Shown: positions 1 through 12,035, numbered from the stretch's first letter. The stretch is DNA of 64,000 nucleotides from Bemisia tabaci (GCF_918797505.1 NC_092800.1:6758001-6822000); one strand, 5' to 3'. Notes: generated from the sequence alone by a model not told the origin. A program made the numbers and translations.

Positions 1-61
1 GTTTCTTAGGATGCATCTTGATCTCTCTTGGTTTATTCTATTTTACCCTGAACAATACAAA

Positions 62-452
62 GGAGAGGTTTCGATACGGGCCGTATTGGGCCCGTCCTGA
101 ATCCCCTTAACTGTGCGATTTTTTGTTCATTGGAGGTTCACATCTTAAAGAATGCAACATGATTTGGTCATTTTCGGTCTCTTTACGGGTCTAATAGTGA
201 CCTAAACATCGGTCGGAAGACCGATTTTTGCATAAAATGTGGATCATGCGGATTTTTGGTCGAATGCCGAAAAATCCGCATTTTCTGCCACAGTTAGCGT
301 CCAGACCCATTTTAGACCCGTCTTAATAATCGTCTTAGTGTCTTAATCATGATGTATTCCGTAAAGTACAGACCTTTAATGAACAAAAAATCGTAAACTT
401 GAGGAAATTTAGATAGGATGGGCCTAAATGTCCCCTATCGATACTCCCCCTT
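62..452. mobile_element. Family Q palindromic element
   Basis: The ends form a long imperfect inverted repeat. The left arm has TTTCGATACGGG, TGGGCCCGTCCT and CGATTTTTTGTTCATT; these reappear reverse-complemented at about 380-450. The interior has smaller hairpins (GGTCGGAAGACC; ATGCGGATTTTT with AAAAATCCGCAT). No ORF. This is a non-autonomous foldback or MITE of about 390 bp. Confidence 0.6.
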
Positions 453-2116
453 CATCCAAATTTGAAATTAGGGTATTAAGATGACTCTTGAATAAATTTG
501 ATTAAAAGTTGACACTGAGAATTTTCCTCATAAAAATAAAGTTCGTATTACAGCCATTACTGTGAACAACACGGGTACAATTTATCGTATTCTATAGTCG
601 CAGTCGTCAGATTTTTCTTCGCTGAGCGCAGCTCACTTGGGTCAAGTTGGGTCATGCAACTATTCGAGCATGAGTGTAGCGCTAGGTTGCATACCATTCA
701 ATTGAAGGGGTTTTGAGAGCGCCGTGCCGCGCCGCGCGCGTCGCGTGGGTACACTGCGGCACGGAACTCGTACGTTACAACTACAGCACATGGACCATTC
801 GATGTAAACGATAACGAGACGTATGTTCCAGTGAGTTCCTGATTTCCAGGGTTGTCGAATTTCAAACGATATTTTATGAGCCTTTCCGTCATTAGCATTA
901 GCCTCCTTTGAGAACAGAATAATATAACTTATAAGAGTGTTATACATTTGTAATTTGTAAAATTTGTTTAGCAATATGTATCGTTTATCGTGTTTAAGGA
1001 ATACTGTAATGTAATACAGTTTTTCAGAAAAAAAAGATAAAAATATAAAAGGAAAAAGAAAAAGAAAAGGAAAAGAAAGAAAGAATGTAAGAAAAAGAGA
1101 CATAGAATAGATGAAAAGGCGATCAATATAAGGTGACAAATTTCATAAATCTGAGGCATCGCCAATGCTATTTTCCCTTTGCTAAGTTATGCCATTTAGC
1201 CCGAGCTTTTAAGACACAGAGAGTCAGCTTCACCTAAGAAAACTTTATTCCACCAGCGGAGGTAAGAACGCTATTAACCGTTCCACCGTTGACTTCCGCG
1301 GTGTAGGCAAATCAGCTGAAAAACCCCCCATTGTCGCTCGTTTCGTCACGGGAATCTTCAGAAAACGAGCACCATTTCGCAACCGCGGTGCCTTGATCTC
1401 GTGATTAAATTTTCTCCATAAATAAAAATCGGATCTTGTCCGAGTGCTTCTCGAGAGCGGATTCCTGAGTCTTCCCCGGCTCATGAGTTCACGGCTGTAG
1501 GGAAAAAATATTTGCTTTTGACGGCATTTAAATAAATACCGCTGCAAATCTTCGCACTTGATTTTATTTACCTTTTCTCGCGCTTTCCCCTCTTTTTGTC
1601 GACTTTTTTTTATTTAGCACGAGGCTTCACGACCTCGTAAATATTCGAGGCGGCAAGTTTTAGATTTATTCTACGGCGCATTTTACCCTTGTGTACACTG
1701 CTAAATTTCGCCCATTAAGGGTCAAAACTACTTGCAGTATATCTTTTTACGTTTAACTTGAAATTCAATTAGTGTTGGTATTTAATTCTTCTCCGAGGAA
1801 TAAAATGCACAAAAACGCCGGCGTTTTGCTTTCCCGTTTGACAGTTCTTCTTCTTCGACATAGCGAAATTTTGATTTCCGCTTTTCACATTTTCCTCACA
1901 GCGTTTTGTGCCTACCCACGGCAAAATTGATTACTTTTGTGAGTTTTCATGCGTTAATCGCACTACAGTGGCTGATTTGTCAAGAACACATTCTATTGTT
2001 CTCATCTATTACAGAGAAAAGTTAACCGATAGCAGCAGGGTTAAAAAAAGACCACAAAAAGACGTTTCCTTCCAGAAAATCCCGCAATATTGGTAATTTT
2101 CCTGATGAGCTTTATT
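453..2116. other. No gene recognised
   Basis: Apparently unique sequence. It contains an A/G-rich tract at 1028-1090. The two long open frames at 660-1165 on the minus strand read through this tract and are low-complexity (F, L, S). I see no splice-bounded exon. Confidence 0.5.
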
Positions 2117-2240
2117 TGGACGTATCTCTGTCAAACGAAACTATGCGTATTATGACGTGAGCTCTGTCATGCATATATTCTCATGGGTCTTAGGGCTCAT
2201 GTCTGAATGTACATAATTTCGTTTGGCAGAAATACGTCCA
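2117..2240. mobile_element. Family D MITE, copy 1
   Basis: A 124-bp near-perfect palindrome. It begins TGGACGTATCTCTGTCAAAC and ends with the inverse (GTTTGGCAGAAATACGTCCA). The centre carries GTGAGCTCTG against AGGGCTCATG. No coding capacity. Confidence 0.85.
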
Positions 2241-2977
2241 TTTTGTAGTAACTGCAAGTTTATTAAATTTTATAGAAGCGTCGTCTGAGCGGTCGATTTG
2301 GTATCATAAGGGGTACACTCTCTTACCTCTATGCGGCCCAACCCTTAGAGGACACCTCACGGGCCTCCGTGATATAATCTAAGAGAGCGGGCTCATATAG
2401 GAACTTTCTCGTATCGACAGCCCGAAAAATCATGAATATCGACCCGGCAGATCTTTAGGACAAACTGTGATATAAAATGAACATTGAAAATGTTTAAATG
2501 ACAGAATTCACAACTCTATCACGTAATAATAAAACCTGGGTCATACTTCCAAAAATTGAATAAAGCAAGCTCATCTGGGGGCTATCACCTGTCGACCTGT
2601 CGACCACAAATATAATGAAAATTGGCCGATATAGTTGAATGTTAGAACGCCCTGTGACAAAAAAAAAATGAAAATTTAAAGCTTATAGTCTTGATGATAT
2701 GTACTTAATATTACTCATATTGTATTAGGTAAGAATTATACTGAAAATTCTTTTCCTTATTTTTCAGACTTGGTTGTCTGTAGAAAGGATTGATTTTTTT
2801 AAAACCATTTATGGAAAAGGAACGTAATTACTAGATACTATTTTTAACTGTAATAGCGCCTCCGGAAGCTCTGCGACATTCAACCCCTAAAGGTCCTACA
2901 GAAAATTGCACCCCCTCATTTCATGTCTCATGCCGCCCATTTACAATTAATCAGGGCGTAATTACTAAACCGCTAAA
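2241..2977. other. No gene recognised
   Basis: AT-rich sequence with no supported ORF, RNA or repeat. Confidence 0.5.
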
Positions 2978-3232
2978 TGGATCGCACTAAGCGGAAAGAA
3001 ACAAAGCCACATCAGTCATTGCCAAATTAAATTGGACATTTACTTATTTACATGAAAACGATTTTGGCGATTTTAGTGCAAGTTTCAGTGAATTTTCTGC
3101 TTAGTACGAAGAAAATTCCTCAAAATTTCCAAAGGAATCCGCAGAAACGTTCTCTCGTAAAAAAATTAAACTGTCTACTTAAATTTGGCAGTAGATGATG
3201 TGGTTTGGTTCCTTTCTGCTAAACTCGTCGCC
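2978..3232. mobile_element. Family B MITE, copy 1
   Basis: About 255 bp. The left end TGGATCGCACTAAGCGGAAAG is followed by AAAGCCACATCAGTCATTGCC. The right end is the inverse (TGGTTTGGTTCCTTTCTGC). The interior is AT-rich and lacks a gene. Confidence 0.8.
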
Positions 3233-3824
3233 GGCAGAATCATTTCCACTGATAATCGAACAAACACAAAAGATAACACGAATCTTCACAACCAACCGTT
3301 TGACACAACCGCAAGAATAGTCTCAAACTTACGTTGTTTTCCCTGAATCGTTAGTCGACCGCCTTCTTTTATCGCTACTCTCACCCGGAAAAGGTATCAA
3401 GATACCCCCACACTTACCCTACTTTTTGGCGGTGGCACGGCCAGAAAAGCGTAAGGTAACTTTTGGATGAACCTCGAACCGCACGTATATACATTCCGGA
3501 CAGGGCTCAGCCGGCGATGCAGTTATGTCCGTTTGCCGACGAGCGTTTGTTCGAGAACGACCGTGCCGGTGAGAAACAAAAGCGGGGACCATTAATAGTG
3601 CGTTGCAGGTCTTTCGCGGCAGATAAATCTCCTAAAAGCCGGGGCGAGGGATTTTCTGGGCCAGCAAATATTTCATAGCGATTTTTCGTTTTCGTTCGCT
3701 CTTTGTCCCCGCCCCGGCCTGGCGCGGCGGAGAACTTTGACCCGACCGTTTCGGTAATGATTCTAATCACCCCGGTCTCCATCCTCACCAAATTTCCTAC
3801 GATTATAATAGATTTTAAGCGTAG
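3233..3824. other. No gene recognised; GC-richer patch
   Basis: GC-richer between about 3440 and 3740. Short ORFs here have no recognisable domain. Confidence 0.4.
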
Positions 3825-4216
3825 CTTAGTCTCCTTCGTTTCTAGGAACACCAAAAACACTATTTCGTGACCGTTACACCCAAGGAGATCTTTACAACGG
3901 AAAAATCGCGATTTTTTCACGATTTTTTCACGATTTTTTGACGATGAAATCAATAGGATCATCAACTTAGTCTCCTCTGTTTCTAAGAACACCAAAAACA
4001 CTATTGCGTGACCGTCACACCCAAGGAGCTCTTTACAACGGAAAAATCGTGATTTGTCAAGATTTTTTGACGATAAAATCAATAGGATCATCAACTTAGT
4101 CTCTTCCGTTTTTAAGAACACAAAAAACACTATTTCGTGACCATTAAACCCAAGTAGCTCTTTTCAACGGAGAAATTGCGATTTTTTGACGATAAAAGCG
4201 CTAGGATCATCAACTT
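3825..4216. repeat. Minisatellite, three copies of about 130 bp
   Basis: The unit begins CTTAGTCTCC at 3825, 3965 and 4094 (periods about 139 and 129). The first copy carries extra CACGATTTTTT units. The shared core includes AACACCAAAAACACTATT and CCCAAGGAGCTCTTTACAACG. The repeat stays open on the minus strand, producing a 207-codon repetitive ORF (3507-4130) that is a by-product of the tandem array. Confidence 0.85.
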
Positions 4217-4281
4217 CTGAGCGATTATCCTCGATTTTGTCGTAATTTCTTCTTCGTAAAATCGCGTGCGACGAATCAAAA

Positions 4282-4442
4282 TTTTATCTAAATGTGTCTA
4301 AATTTATTACGATTTTTGGTTCGATAATATTGCAATAAATAACCGTCAATAGAATCGCGACTTTTTTGCAAAATGTGGTGAAATACAAACTATCGCAATT
4401 TTTAATCCGATAATATTGCAATAAATCGACGTTGATATATAG
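4282..4442. repeat. Short direct repeat
   Basis: CGATAATATTGCAATAAAT occurs at about 4321 and 4410, within similar flanks. A two-copy duplication about 90 bp apart. Confidence 0.5.
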
Positions 4443-4466
4443 CCCGTAAATACGGCTTCCACGGCT

Positions 4467-4470
<4 letters not shown>

Positions 4471-4500
<30 letters not shown>
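4471..4500. repeat. Poly-T tract (30 T)
   Basis: An uninterrupted T run. It could be the A tail of a minus-strand retroelement, but no SINE or LINE body is recognisable to its right. Confidence 0.8.
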
Positions 4501-4501
<1 letters not shown>

Positions 4502-4850
4502 TGTACCTAAAATATATCCAAACATCTGGAATGTCCAAAAGCGGTAATATGGCCAAAAACAAAAATGCCAAAAAGTGACATGATTTGACAAAATGACAAC
4601 AAAGTGAGCTTGAAAGCTTTACATCAATATCCATGGAGATAATTGCTACTCTCTTTTTTTGCGACCTTTATTGTCAGATAAATACATAATAATATAGGAT
4701 AAAGAGTAAAATACAAAATAAATGAAAAAGAGAGGCAATGTATAAATTGAAAGAGACTATCAAGTTGAAGGAAATCTATGGGTCAGGGTCGCGCCGGAAC
4801 TACCATGTGGTATACCATCGGTAATTGCTACTCATGGAATTTTTTTTTAC

Positions 4851-4920
4851 ATTGGACATTTTTTACTCTGGACATTTATTTTTGGACATTTTTACTCTGG
4901 ACATTTATTTTTGGACACTT
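4851..4920. repeat. Two-copy tandem repeat of about 35 bp
   Basis: The unit TTTTTACTCTGGACATTTAT with flanking TTGGACA is repeated twice. Confidence 0.7.
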
Positions 4921-5007
4921 TGAGCTATCACCGATCTAATTTCGAATTTCTCTGAAGTGCAAACCGCCATGAACGAAGTCTTTCACTCCGTGTGGATTCG
5001 CGTCGGC

Positions 5008-5274
5008 GCGATATCGTCACCTTCCGGCCAAAGTATCACAAGCGCCATGCGACGTTTCAAAATTTCCGCCGCGATTTTATTTTTTTGAAGAGAAACGGTT
5101 GGTTAAATCTATTTGAAAATTTCACTGAATTTTATCGGCAGTGCAAAGAGAACTCAGTGAAATTTTCGGACAGCTTCGTTGAACAATTTATCTGTAAAAA
5201 AATAAAATGACAGTGGAAATTTTAAAACGTCGCATGGCGCTTGTGATACTTTGACCGGAAGGTGACGATATGGC
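5008..5274. mobile_element. Family S palindromic element
   Basis: Terminal arms of about 55 bp are nearly perfect inverses: ATATCGTCACCTTCCGG / CAAAGTATCACAAGCGCC / ATGCGACGTTT on the left and their complements at 5213-5274. The centre, about 130 bp, is AT-rich. Non-autonomous. Confidence 0.8.
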
Positions 5275-5510
5275 AACGGCGGGAACTGACCACGTCTCGG
5301 CGCGAAAGTGGACGGCGGGTTTCCTTTTTGTACGCTTAATTGTTTTTTTGACAAATGCCCCGTGAAATGCAGCGGCGGCGGCGGCTCGCGGGCCCCGAGC
5401 GGCGAGCGCGGTTTCAATTACGAGCGCGACGCGCGCCCCCACAATTTTGTTGTCTCAGCAATCACGAGCGCGGGCTTCAATTTTGTCGCCGGATTTGTCC
5501 CACCCGAATT

Positions 5511-5763
5511 CTACCCTCCCAAAGAAAAACGCCGTATGAGCCTTTAGACGTTGCCAAATTCGCTTTGATAAAATACGAAATTCCCAAGGAGCATATGAAG
5601 ATTTTGCTTACAAATTTTCAGAGAATTTAAGTCGCGATTTAATCTAAAATATCTGAAAATTTCAAGGGAAAATATGAATAATTTTCCTCAAAAATACATG
5701 TTTTATCCGGGAGATTTGGCAACTCTCGAATGTTCATAGGGCGTTTCTCCTTAGCACGGCAGA
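5511..5763. mobile_element. Family A MITE, copy 1
   Basis: The left terminus is decayed, but AAAAACGCCGTATGAGCC and GACGTTGCCAAATT are clear. The right end reads GGCAACTCTCGAATGTTCAT...CTTAGCACGGCAG. Size about 250 bp. No ORF. Confidence 0.8.
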
Positions 5764-5931
5764 ATTCCCGATCGGAACACGGGAACGCAGCTCTAGATCG
5801 GGGCATTGTGTTTCCTGATGAGCTTCGCGTAAAGCGAGGATCGTTCTAACCGTAAGGGCTCAAACCTTTCAAAAAGGAAGGGAAAAGGAAAAAAAGGAGG
5901 CCTGGGAAACAAAAAAGTTAAAATTCTCAAA

Positions 5932-6186
5932 TGGACCGCGTTAAACAGAAAGGAACCAAGCCACATCAGCCATTGCCAAATTTAATTGGGCAATTCAATA
6001 TTTAACATGAAAACGATTGCGCGGATTTCCGTGCAAATTTCAGTGAAAAATCTCCACAGTGTGAAGAAAATTCATTAAAAATTTTGAAGGAATCCGCACA
6101 AACGTTCTCTCGTAAAAAATTTAATTGCCCGGTTAAGTTTGGCAATCGCTGATGTGGCTTGGTTCCTTTCTGTTAAACTCGGTCCA
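5932..6186. mobile_element. Family B MITE, copy 2
   Basis: Starts TGGACCGCGTTAAACAGAAA and ends with the inverse, TTTCTGTTAAACTCGGTCCA. The subterminal AACCAAGCCACATCAGCCATT is also mirrored. A good full-length example (255 bp). Confidence 0.9.
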
Positions 6187-7261
6187 AATGTTTCATGTAC
6201 AAAGGACCTTTCCGACCAAACTGCATCACTCACCCATTTCAAAGTTGTCGGGACTTGATTCGGTCTCGCTATCGTGTTGGAAGCACCTCGAAAAAATCCG
6301 GAATTTAGAGACCCCCAGACGACTATTTTCGTAATAACTCAAAAATTGACGAGGTCCCCAGACCCGGGGCAATCCGCGCGAACGTGACTATCCGCAGCCC
6401 CCGATAAGCCGGTTTATTTATTTCGCTCCTGATTTATTTATTCGTCGCGATTGATACGGCCAGATTACACATTCTGCCAATTAGCCTCGTAATTGGGTTC
6501 GAATCCCTGCTCGCGCGACCCGCGACGATCCCACTTGTTCCGAGCGGATTTCTCCGTCCGCTTGCTTTGACGGCGCCGGATTTTGCGAGCGACTTCCGGC
6601 CGCCGGACCGGAACTCCGAAGATTATCCGGAAATTCCGGGACGATCTGGTCAGCCGGGCTCCGGATTACGACTCCAGCTGCAGCAATGAGTTAAAAAAAC
6701 ACGGTCGAGCTAGCAAGCACCGATCATCGCGTTTTACATCGATTTTGGGATCTACGGTCAAAATTAGATTAAAGAATTGGCGTTGGAACAAGGCTTTATC
6801 GCGTATTTCACGATCGGTTATCTGAAAGATTTTACAATAATACATGGACTGAGTTTGAAAAGAAAAAGAAAAACCCCATCAAGTCTCATTTTGGAGGCAA
6901 AATGGTTAATGGTGCTTTTAAATTTAAATAATCGTTAATGTTCTTCTTGCAAAACTTCAAAATACAATGTTTTCACTTTGAATTTTCCACCGGAGAAAAT
7001 ATTGCAGCTAGTTAAATTCAAAACTACTCCTAAACCATCTTTCCCCAATTTGTTACTTAGTTCCTTTCCTTATCGATCTATTTAATATTGCGTTGTGAAA
7101 GTACCAACAGGCTGATTATTGAAATTTATATACAAAGCGATAGACAAGGAGGACATGAAAATGTAGTGATCCTGCATGGCGCAAGTGGATGGTTGCAATG
7201 GACAAAAAAGATGTAGACTAAATAACTGCAACCCACAAGAGACCCTAAAGTTTTGGTATCA
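6187..7261. other. No gene recognised
   Basis: GC-richer at 6480-6680 (the ORF at 6583-6825 has no domain). AT-rich afterwards. Confidence 0.4.
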
Positions 7262-7378
7262 TTTTCCCCTTTAATCGATGACAACTATTCATATCGACCA
7301 ATAAGATCGCTTCATTTTCCCTTTGTATTTTTACAAAGTTTATTGCTTTGTTTATAGTTAGTCCATTATTTTACCTCT
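7262..7378. repeat. Family P repeat fragment
   Basis: CCAATAAGATCGCTTCATTT followed by TCCCTTTGT matches the downstream part of the P copies at 7384-7838 and 20170-20790. Confidence 0.55.
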
Positions 7379-7383
7379 TATCA

Positions 7384-7838
7384 TAGGCGGGTGCATACAC
7401 TTCGAGGGGTGGGGGGGGGGGGCTACCCCTGAATATTTTTGAAATTTAAGTATATCTAATTTGAATCAATGTCGTCATGGATAATTACCACTTACAAGCG
7501 TTCTCCCCTCTTGTTTTCTCAGTTTCCTTCCCTCCTTCCTTCCTTCCTTCCTTCCTTCCTTCCTTCCTTCCTTCCTTCCTTCCTCTTCCTTCCTCCTTCC
7601 TCCCTCACTCCTTCCTCCCTCACCTCCCTCCCTCCCTCCCTCCCTTCCTCCTTCCTTCCTTCCTTCCTTTATCTTCCTCCTTTTTTTCGGGTGGACGGGA
7701 GAGGGGCTGATCGGGCAAACGGGGGGGGGGGGGGGATTGCCTATGCCTCATGGTCGATAACAACCATACTTCAACCAATAGGATCGATCCATTTTCCCTT
7801 TGTCTCCAAGTTTTTTCTATCAATTTCAATTATGAGCC
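7384..7838. repeat. Family P repeat with poly-G and (TTCC)n
   Basis: Contains a G run at about 7410, then TCTAATTTGAATCAATGTCG, a (TTCC)n/(TCCC)n microsatellite at about 7523-7680, a second G run at about 7722, and CCAATAGGATCGATCCATTT. The same order is seen at 20.2-20.8 kb. The serine/proline/leucine-rich ORFs here are translations of the microsatellite. Confidence 0.65.
7523..7680. repeat. (TTCC)n microsatellite
   Basis: A tetranucleotide array interrupted by TCCC and CTCC variants. Confidence 0.95.
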
Positions 7839-8042
7839 CGCCAGTGGGCGAGAAGTCTTAAGAAGGCCTTAATGAGAGTACCATTATTCACGGGGTAATT
7901 CGGAACGCAGGAAGAGGTGTTAATGAACACGGCGAAAAAAAGAGCAGAATCAAAACTCATCTTTATTCCTAGGACGATAAGAAAGTTTGCACAGCTTCGA
8001 CAGTGATTTATGTCTCAATATTGCGAGTCGCCACCGGAGGAG

Positions 8043-8240
8043 TAATTGTTTTTCTTTGCTCGAGGCGTGCTTTGCAATACATCGATATCTCCCCAATTGA
8101 AGCCATGGTAAAAAATCGATTATTAAGGTGTTCGTTGCGAGCATTCTGTTTGTCGATCCTTTTCCATAGGTTTAAATGGCAGATCAATCGATATATCGAG
8201 AAGGACGCCCCGGCAATGATTGTTTTTCTTCGCTCGAGGC
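8043..8240. mobile_element. Family C MITE, copy 1, flanked by a 24-bp direct repeat
   Basis: The family C interior (ATCGATATCTCCCC, AAAAATCGATTATTAAGGTG, ATCCTTTTCCATAGGTTTAA, ATCAATCGATATATCG) lies at 8061-8213. TTGTTTTTCTT(T/C)GCTCGAGGCG occurs on both sides as a direct repeat. The normal CAGTGGCG ends are not intact. Confidence 0.7.
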
Positions 8241-8561
8241 GGTAACCGAGCGAGTGAAGATATTTTTCCCCCGGAATATTTATCACTCTCATTAAACTCC
8301 GACAGTTATGATATCGATTCCGGCGGGGCGTGCACTGACTTCAGCGCCGCGGAAAAAAGGGGAGCGATTTAATTATAATTGCCGCGATTTACTCGCATCG
8401 ACATGAGGATACTATTCGCGAAGTGTTTCACTCACCGCGATTACACCTCCTTTGAGAGGATTTCCTGTGATCCTCTATCCGGAACGAGTTAAGCTGTGCG
8501 TTTTAATAAACCATCGACTTGAGAGTCGTCTTGAATAGGTCTGTTGCACACAAGTGTTATA

Positions 8562-8801
8562 CTGCCGTGCTAAGGAAAATCGTCGTATGAACCTTGAGGC
8601 GTTGCCAAATTTCAATTTTTTGGGAAAGTTGTGAGTATTTTTCCTCAATTTTTGAGACGATTTCGTTCGCACTTTAATCTAACATAGTTGAACCTTTCAA
8701 GGAAAAATATTCATAACTATCTTCAAAAATAAAAATATTTTCTTAGAGGAAATTAGGTAACATTCGGATGCTTCTACGGCGTTTCTCTTTACCACGGTAG
8801 T
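8562..8801. mobile_element. Family A MITE, copy 2
   Basis: The left end CTGCCGTGCTAAGGAAAATC and GCGTTGCCAAATTTC are clear. The right end ACGGCGTTTCTCTTTACCAC is diverged. No coding capacity. Confidence 0.8.
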
Positions 8802-9290
8802 GTAGATAACTGAGTAGACTTTTTAAAAGTGAAAACGCAAGAAAATCACGCTGAGCCTAACAGAAAAGTATAAAATACACCCCTTCCCTAAAAGCAAAAT
8901 AACGCTTAAATTATATTTTTAAAATGATTTTAAAGACAACAGATCTTTCTCTAGAACGAGGGAATTGATACATTTCTTATTTTTAAAGCCAAATATAAAA
9001 AACATGTATTTAAAAATTAAAATAGATTAACTGAAACTAAGAATAAGAATGCCAACGCCGTTTTGTAAACTTGCTTTAAAAAAATATGTTTCAATCATAT
9101 CCTAAAAATGTGTTTTTAAAATATTAAATTGAAATATTTTGAAGACTAAATTGCTTTTGGGTGTGCCATTAGAGTCAACACAAAATTTGTGTTGTTTGTA
9201 CCGCCTATTTTCAAGTAAAACGCGCCCATTCTGAATCTTAGTGTTTAATTCTCCTTGAATACCTGTTTGTTCCGTTTGGTCAACTTCAGT

Positions 9291-9545
9291 TGGACCGTGT
9301 TAAGCAGACAGGAACCAAGCCACATCAGCTATCGCTAATTGTAATTGAACAGTTTAATTTCTTACTTAAAACGATTGTGCGGATCTGTTTGCACATTTCG
9401 GTGAATTTTCCACGTGGTACGAAGCATATCTTAAAATTTTCAAAAAAAAAAGCCGCACAAACGTCCTCTTGTAAAGAATTAAATTTCTCAGTTAAAGAAT
9501 GCAACAGCTGATGTGACTTGGTTCCTTCCTGCTAAAAGCGGTCCA
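9291..9545. mobile_element. Family B MITE, copy 3
   Basis: Both ends are intact: TGGACCGTGTTAAGCAGACA at the left and CCTTCCTGCTAAAAGCGGTCCA at the right. The inner arms carry CCACATCAGC against GCTGATGTG. Confidence 0.9.
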
Positions 9546-10066
9546 ATTATTGTAATAGCATGCACTTGCTAACAAATATACTGCTTAAACGTTTGATGCT
9601 TGAAGCTTCCCTTTAATGAAGATTAGTTATAAAACCTCCTGGCACCGACTCCAAATCAATTCAGGTCGTTGGACCCACTTGTTTTCTTTGTTATTTTTAC
9701 TTTTATCACCGTCATCTTGTGTGGATGTCCTTTTCCTTAATCAATCGAAGCAACTTAAGGAGCGGAAAACAAACATTCCCCTTGAAATGAAAATAAATGA
9801 GTGCACTTAAATCGGCACAGAACCATCAGAGCGAGGCCGGCTTAAGTCCGTCAAAATAGGAAAAACTGGCTGAAACTTTCGAATGACGAAATAAAAGCTT
9901 TCTTAGCTACGGTTAAGTCTTAAAGCTTAATGACTGCTATCAAACGAAAGCCTTTCACTGACATTCGCTAACCGCAAAAATGGATTCGTCTTCCATATAA
10001 ACCAAAATCGAAAGAAGCTACGAAACGAATTTATGGGGGGAAAAGGGAGACGCGTATCGACACATA

Positions 10067-10311
10067 CTGCCGTGCTAAGAAAAAACGTCGTATGAACCTT
10101 CAGGCGTTGCCAAATTTCCTTCGATAAAACAAGAATTTTTTGGTAATATTTTTCTTCCAATTTTTCAGATAATTTTGTTCGCAATTTCACCTAAAGTCCC
10201 TGAAAATGTCTAGGAAAAATGTTAATGTCTTTCCTCAAAAATAAAAATTTTATTGAAGGAAATTTGGCAACTATCGAATGTTCATACGGCGTTCTTCCTT
10301 AGCACGGCAGT
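10067..10311. mobile_element. Family A MITE, copy 3
   Basis: CTGCCGTGCTAAGAAAAAAC at the left and CATACGGCGTTCTTCCTTAG + CACGGCAG at the right. Mirrored TIRs of about 50 bp. Flanks CATA/TATA. Confidence 0.9.
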
Positions 10312-10433
10312 ATAAAGGTGCACCTCTTTGAACTCGTATCTTGTAACGTGAAGACGGTATCTCAAAATATCTTATTTTTGTTTTAAACCTCGAATCTCCA
10401 TTGTGGCAATTCAGAAGTTCTATATTCTTGTGC

Positions 10434-10571
10434 GAGTTATTTCAAGAATCAAGGCGTTGTATGGTTATTGTTTGTTTATTGAATTTCTAATTAAAATATT
10501 TAACCACTAATTAATTAGTAATTTATTAAACAAACTATAACTACACAACGTCTTGGTTCTTGAAATAACTC
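10434..10571. mobile_element. Family T palindromic element
   Basis: GAGTTATTTCAAGAATCAAG, then GCGTTGTATGGTTATTG on the left, is mirrored by CACAACGTCTTGGTTCTTG + AAATAACTC on the right. The centre is an AT palindrome around AATTAATTAG. Confidence 0.75.
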
Positions 10572-10980
10572 ATACTAAATAATGGCGTCATTTAACCACA
10601 ACTGTGTAAATTCTATATTCTACACTACGCACGATGATTGGCAGGGCCGCATTCACCTACTTGCCGCCCGTGGGCCACCTGTATTTTGCCGCCCCCTTCT
10701 CATCCGTTTTGAAACATCAATAAAAACGTCAAGTGAACGTGCCGGAGGGGGAGGGATGCATAAGACGCGTTTACTCGTGTTGAAAACTTTTTTTTTTGCG
10801 AAAGCCCTGTTAACACTACAAGCAAAATTTCACGGAACTTTGCGCGAAAGTTAAGTTCCGTAAACATATCTCTGCGTGACAAAGCCTTCCATTTATAAGA
10901 AATAAACAAAACAATTATGAAAGAAGAAACATAAATGTGGTTTAATAAGAAATAACTTCTGACGCGCTGACCGCACTGTT
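10572..10980. other. No gene recognised
   Basis: Contains the short inverted pair ACGGAACTTTGCGCGAAAGTTAAGTTCCGT (about 10832-10861). Nothing else is supported. Confidence 0.4.
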
Positions 10981-11104
10981 TTTGACGCAATGCGTGAAGT
11001 ATTCATGCAGTCTTGTAGGCGCTATGCATTTCGCGTTCGACCGCTGCTGACCACTTTGTGTTTGATGCAATGCGTGAAGTATTCATGCAGTCTTGTAGGG
11101 GCTA
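10981..11104. repeat. Minisatellite M, two copies of 80 bp
   Basis: GA(C/T)GCAATGCGTGAAGTATT with CATGCAGTCTTGTAGG occurs at 10984 and 11064. The reverse complement of the same unit is tandem at 29388-29600. Confidence 0.85.
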
Positions 11105-11420
11105 ATATCTTTGACCTGCACACTGTTTGTCAATTTTTCCCTCTACTCGATGATAAATATCCTGATTATAAATTCCTGAGGGCCGTATACTTTCGACCAC
11201 CGAATACTGCAGAAGAAGGAAAAGAAGAAGTTGAAAAAGAAAACAAAATAGTAAGAAAAGAGAAGAAGAAAGAGTAAGAGGAAAAGAAAAGCGACAAAAT
11301 TGTTTGTTAGCTAAATCTTGTGTGAGCGCGACCAATTCTTTGATTGCGTGATTGTACCATTATCTTTGACCTGCACAGTGTTTATCAATTTTTCCCTCCA
11401 CTTGATGATAAATACCCCGT
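11101..11420. repeat. Direct repeat pair
   Basis: ATCTTTGACCTGCACA(C/G)TGTT, then TCAATTTTTCCCTC and GATGATAAATA, occurs at 11107 and 11363. The sequence between is GA-rich. Confidence 0.7.
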
Positions 11421-12019
11421 AAAAAAGAGGGGAAACAGGACACAAATTACACTACTCTTCACAGCGGGTGGCCACGTTATTCATCGTAATATCAGAGATA
11501 GAGCAGGAAGTGATGTAAAGTTGCGCTATTAGTCTTCGAAACATTAAAAAAAGAAAGAGAAAGAAAAGAGGGAAAGAAAGAAAAGGAGGAGGCGGGCGAA
11601 GCGGAGGGAGTCATTCGTCCGGCCGGAACATAAAACAAACTAAAATGAGGAACAGCGTCGTCGGGGGATGTATTTTTTTCTAATTTATAAACGCAATAAA
11701 ACAGCGCAAGAAGTTGTTCAGTGGATCTATTAATAAGAAATATTAGACCGGAAGCCGAAGGGATGGGAACATGAGAATGGGAGCATTGAGAGCTCACCCA
11801 CCCTATTTAATTAACTTGCTTGCACAGTCTAGCTTGAAAAAGAATTAACATTTTTCCCTTTTTCTACTCCAACTACCTCACCCCGCCTTCCTCGCGCCTA
11901 ACTATGGAGTTAACTTTCTCAACTTTTCCCGTCTTCAACTCACTTCTTTAGTTGTGAAAACAGCCGGTGGAATTCGAATATCCCTCGCGCAACTCCAAGA
12001 CGCTGCCGTTCACAGCGAA
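11421..12019. other. No gene recognised
   Basis: A GA-rich tract lies at 11545-11600. No exon-like structure is seen. Confidence 0.4.
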
Positions 12020-12035
12020 AGTGCCGTAACTCCAC

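Noticed and set aside
660..1165. Long minus-strand ORFs as membrane proteins
   Set aside because: The hydrophobic F/L/S-rich part comes from an A/G-rich low-complexity tract. No splice or conservation evidence.
3507..4130. 207-codon minus-strand ORF as a gene
   Set aside because: It is a translation of a 130-bp minisatellite, with repeated FLVFLETEETKL blocks and no start context or domain.
6494..6515. GGTTCGAATCC as part of a tRNA gene
   Set aside because: A B box alone; no A box at the right distance and no cloverleaf.
7469..7861. 130-codon proline/serine/leucine-rich ORF
   Set aside because: It is the translation of a (TTCC)n microsatellite.
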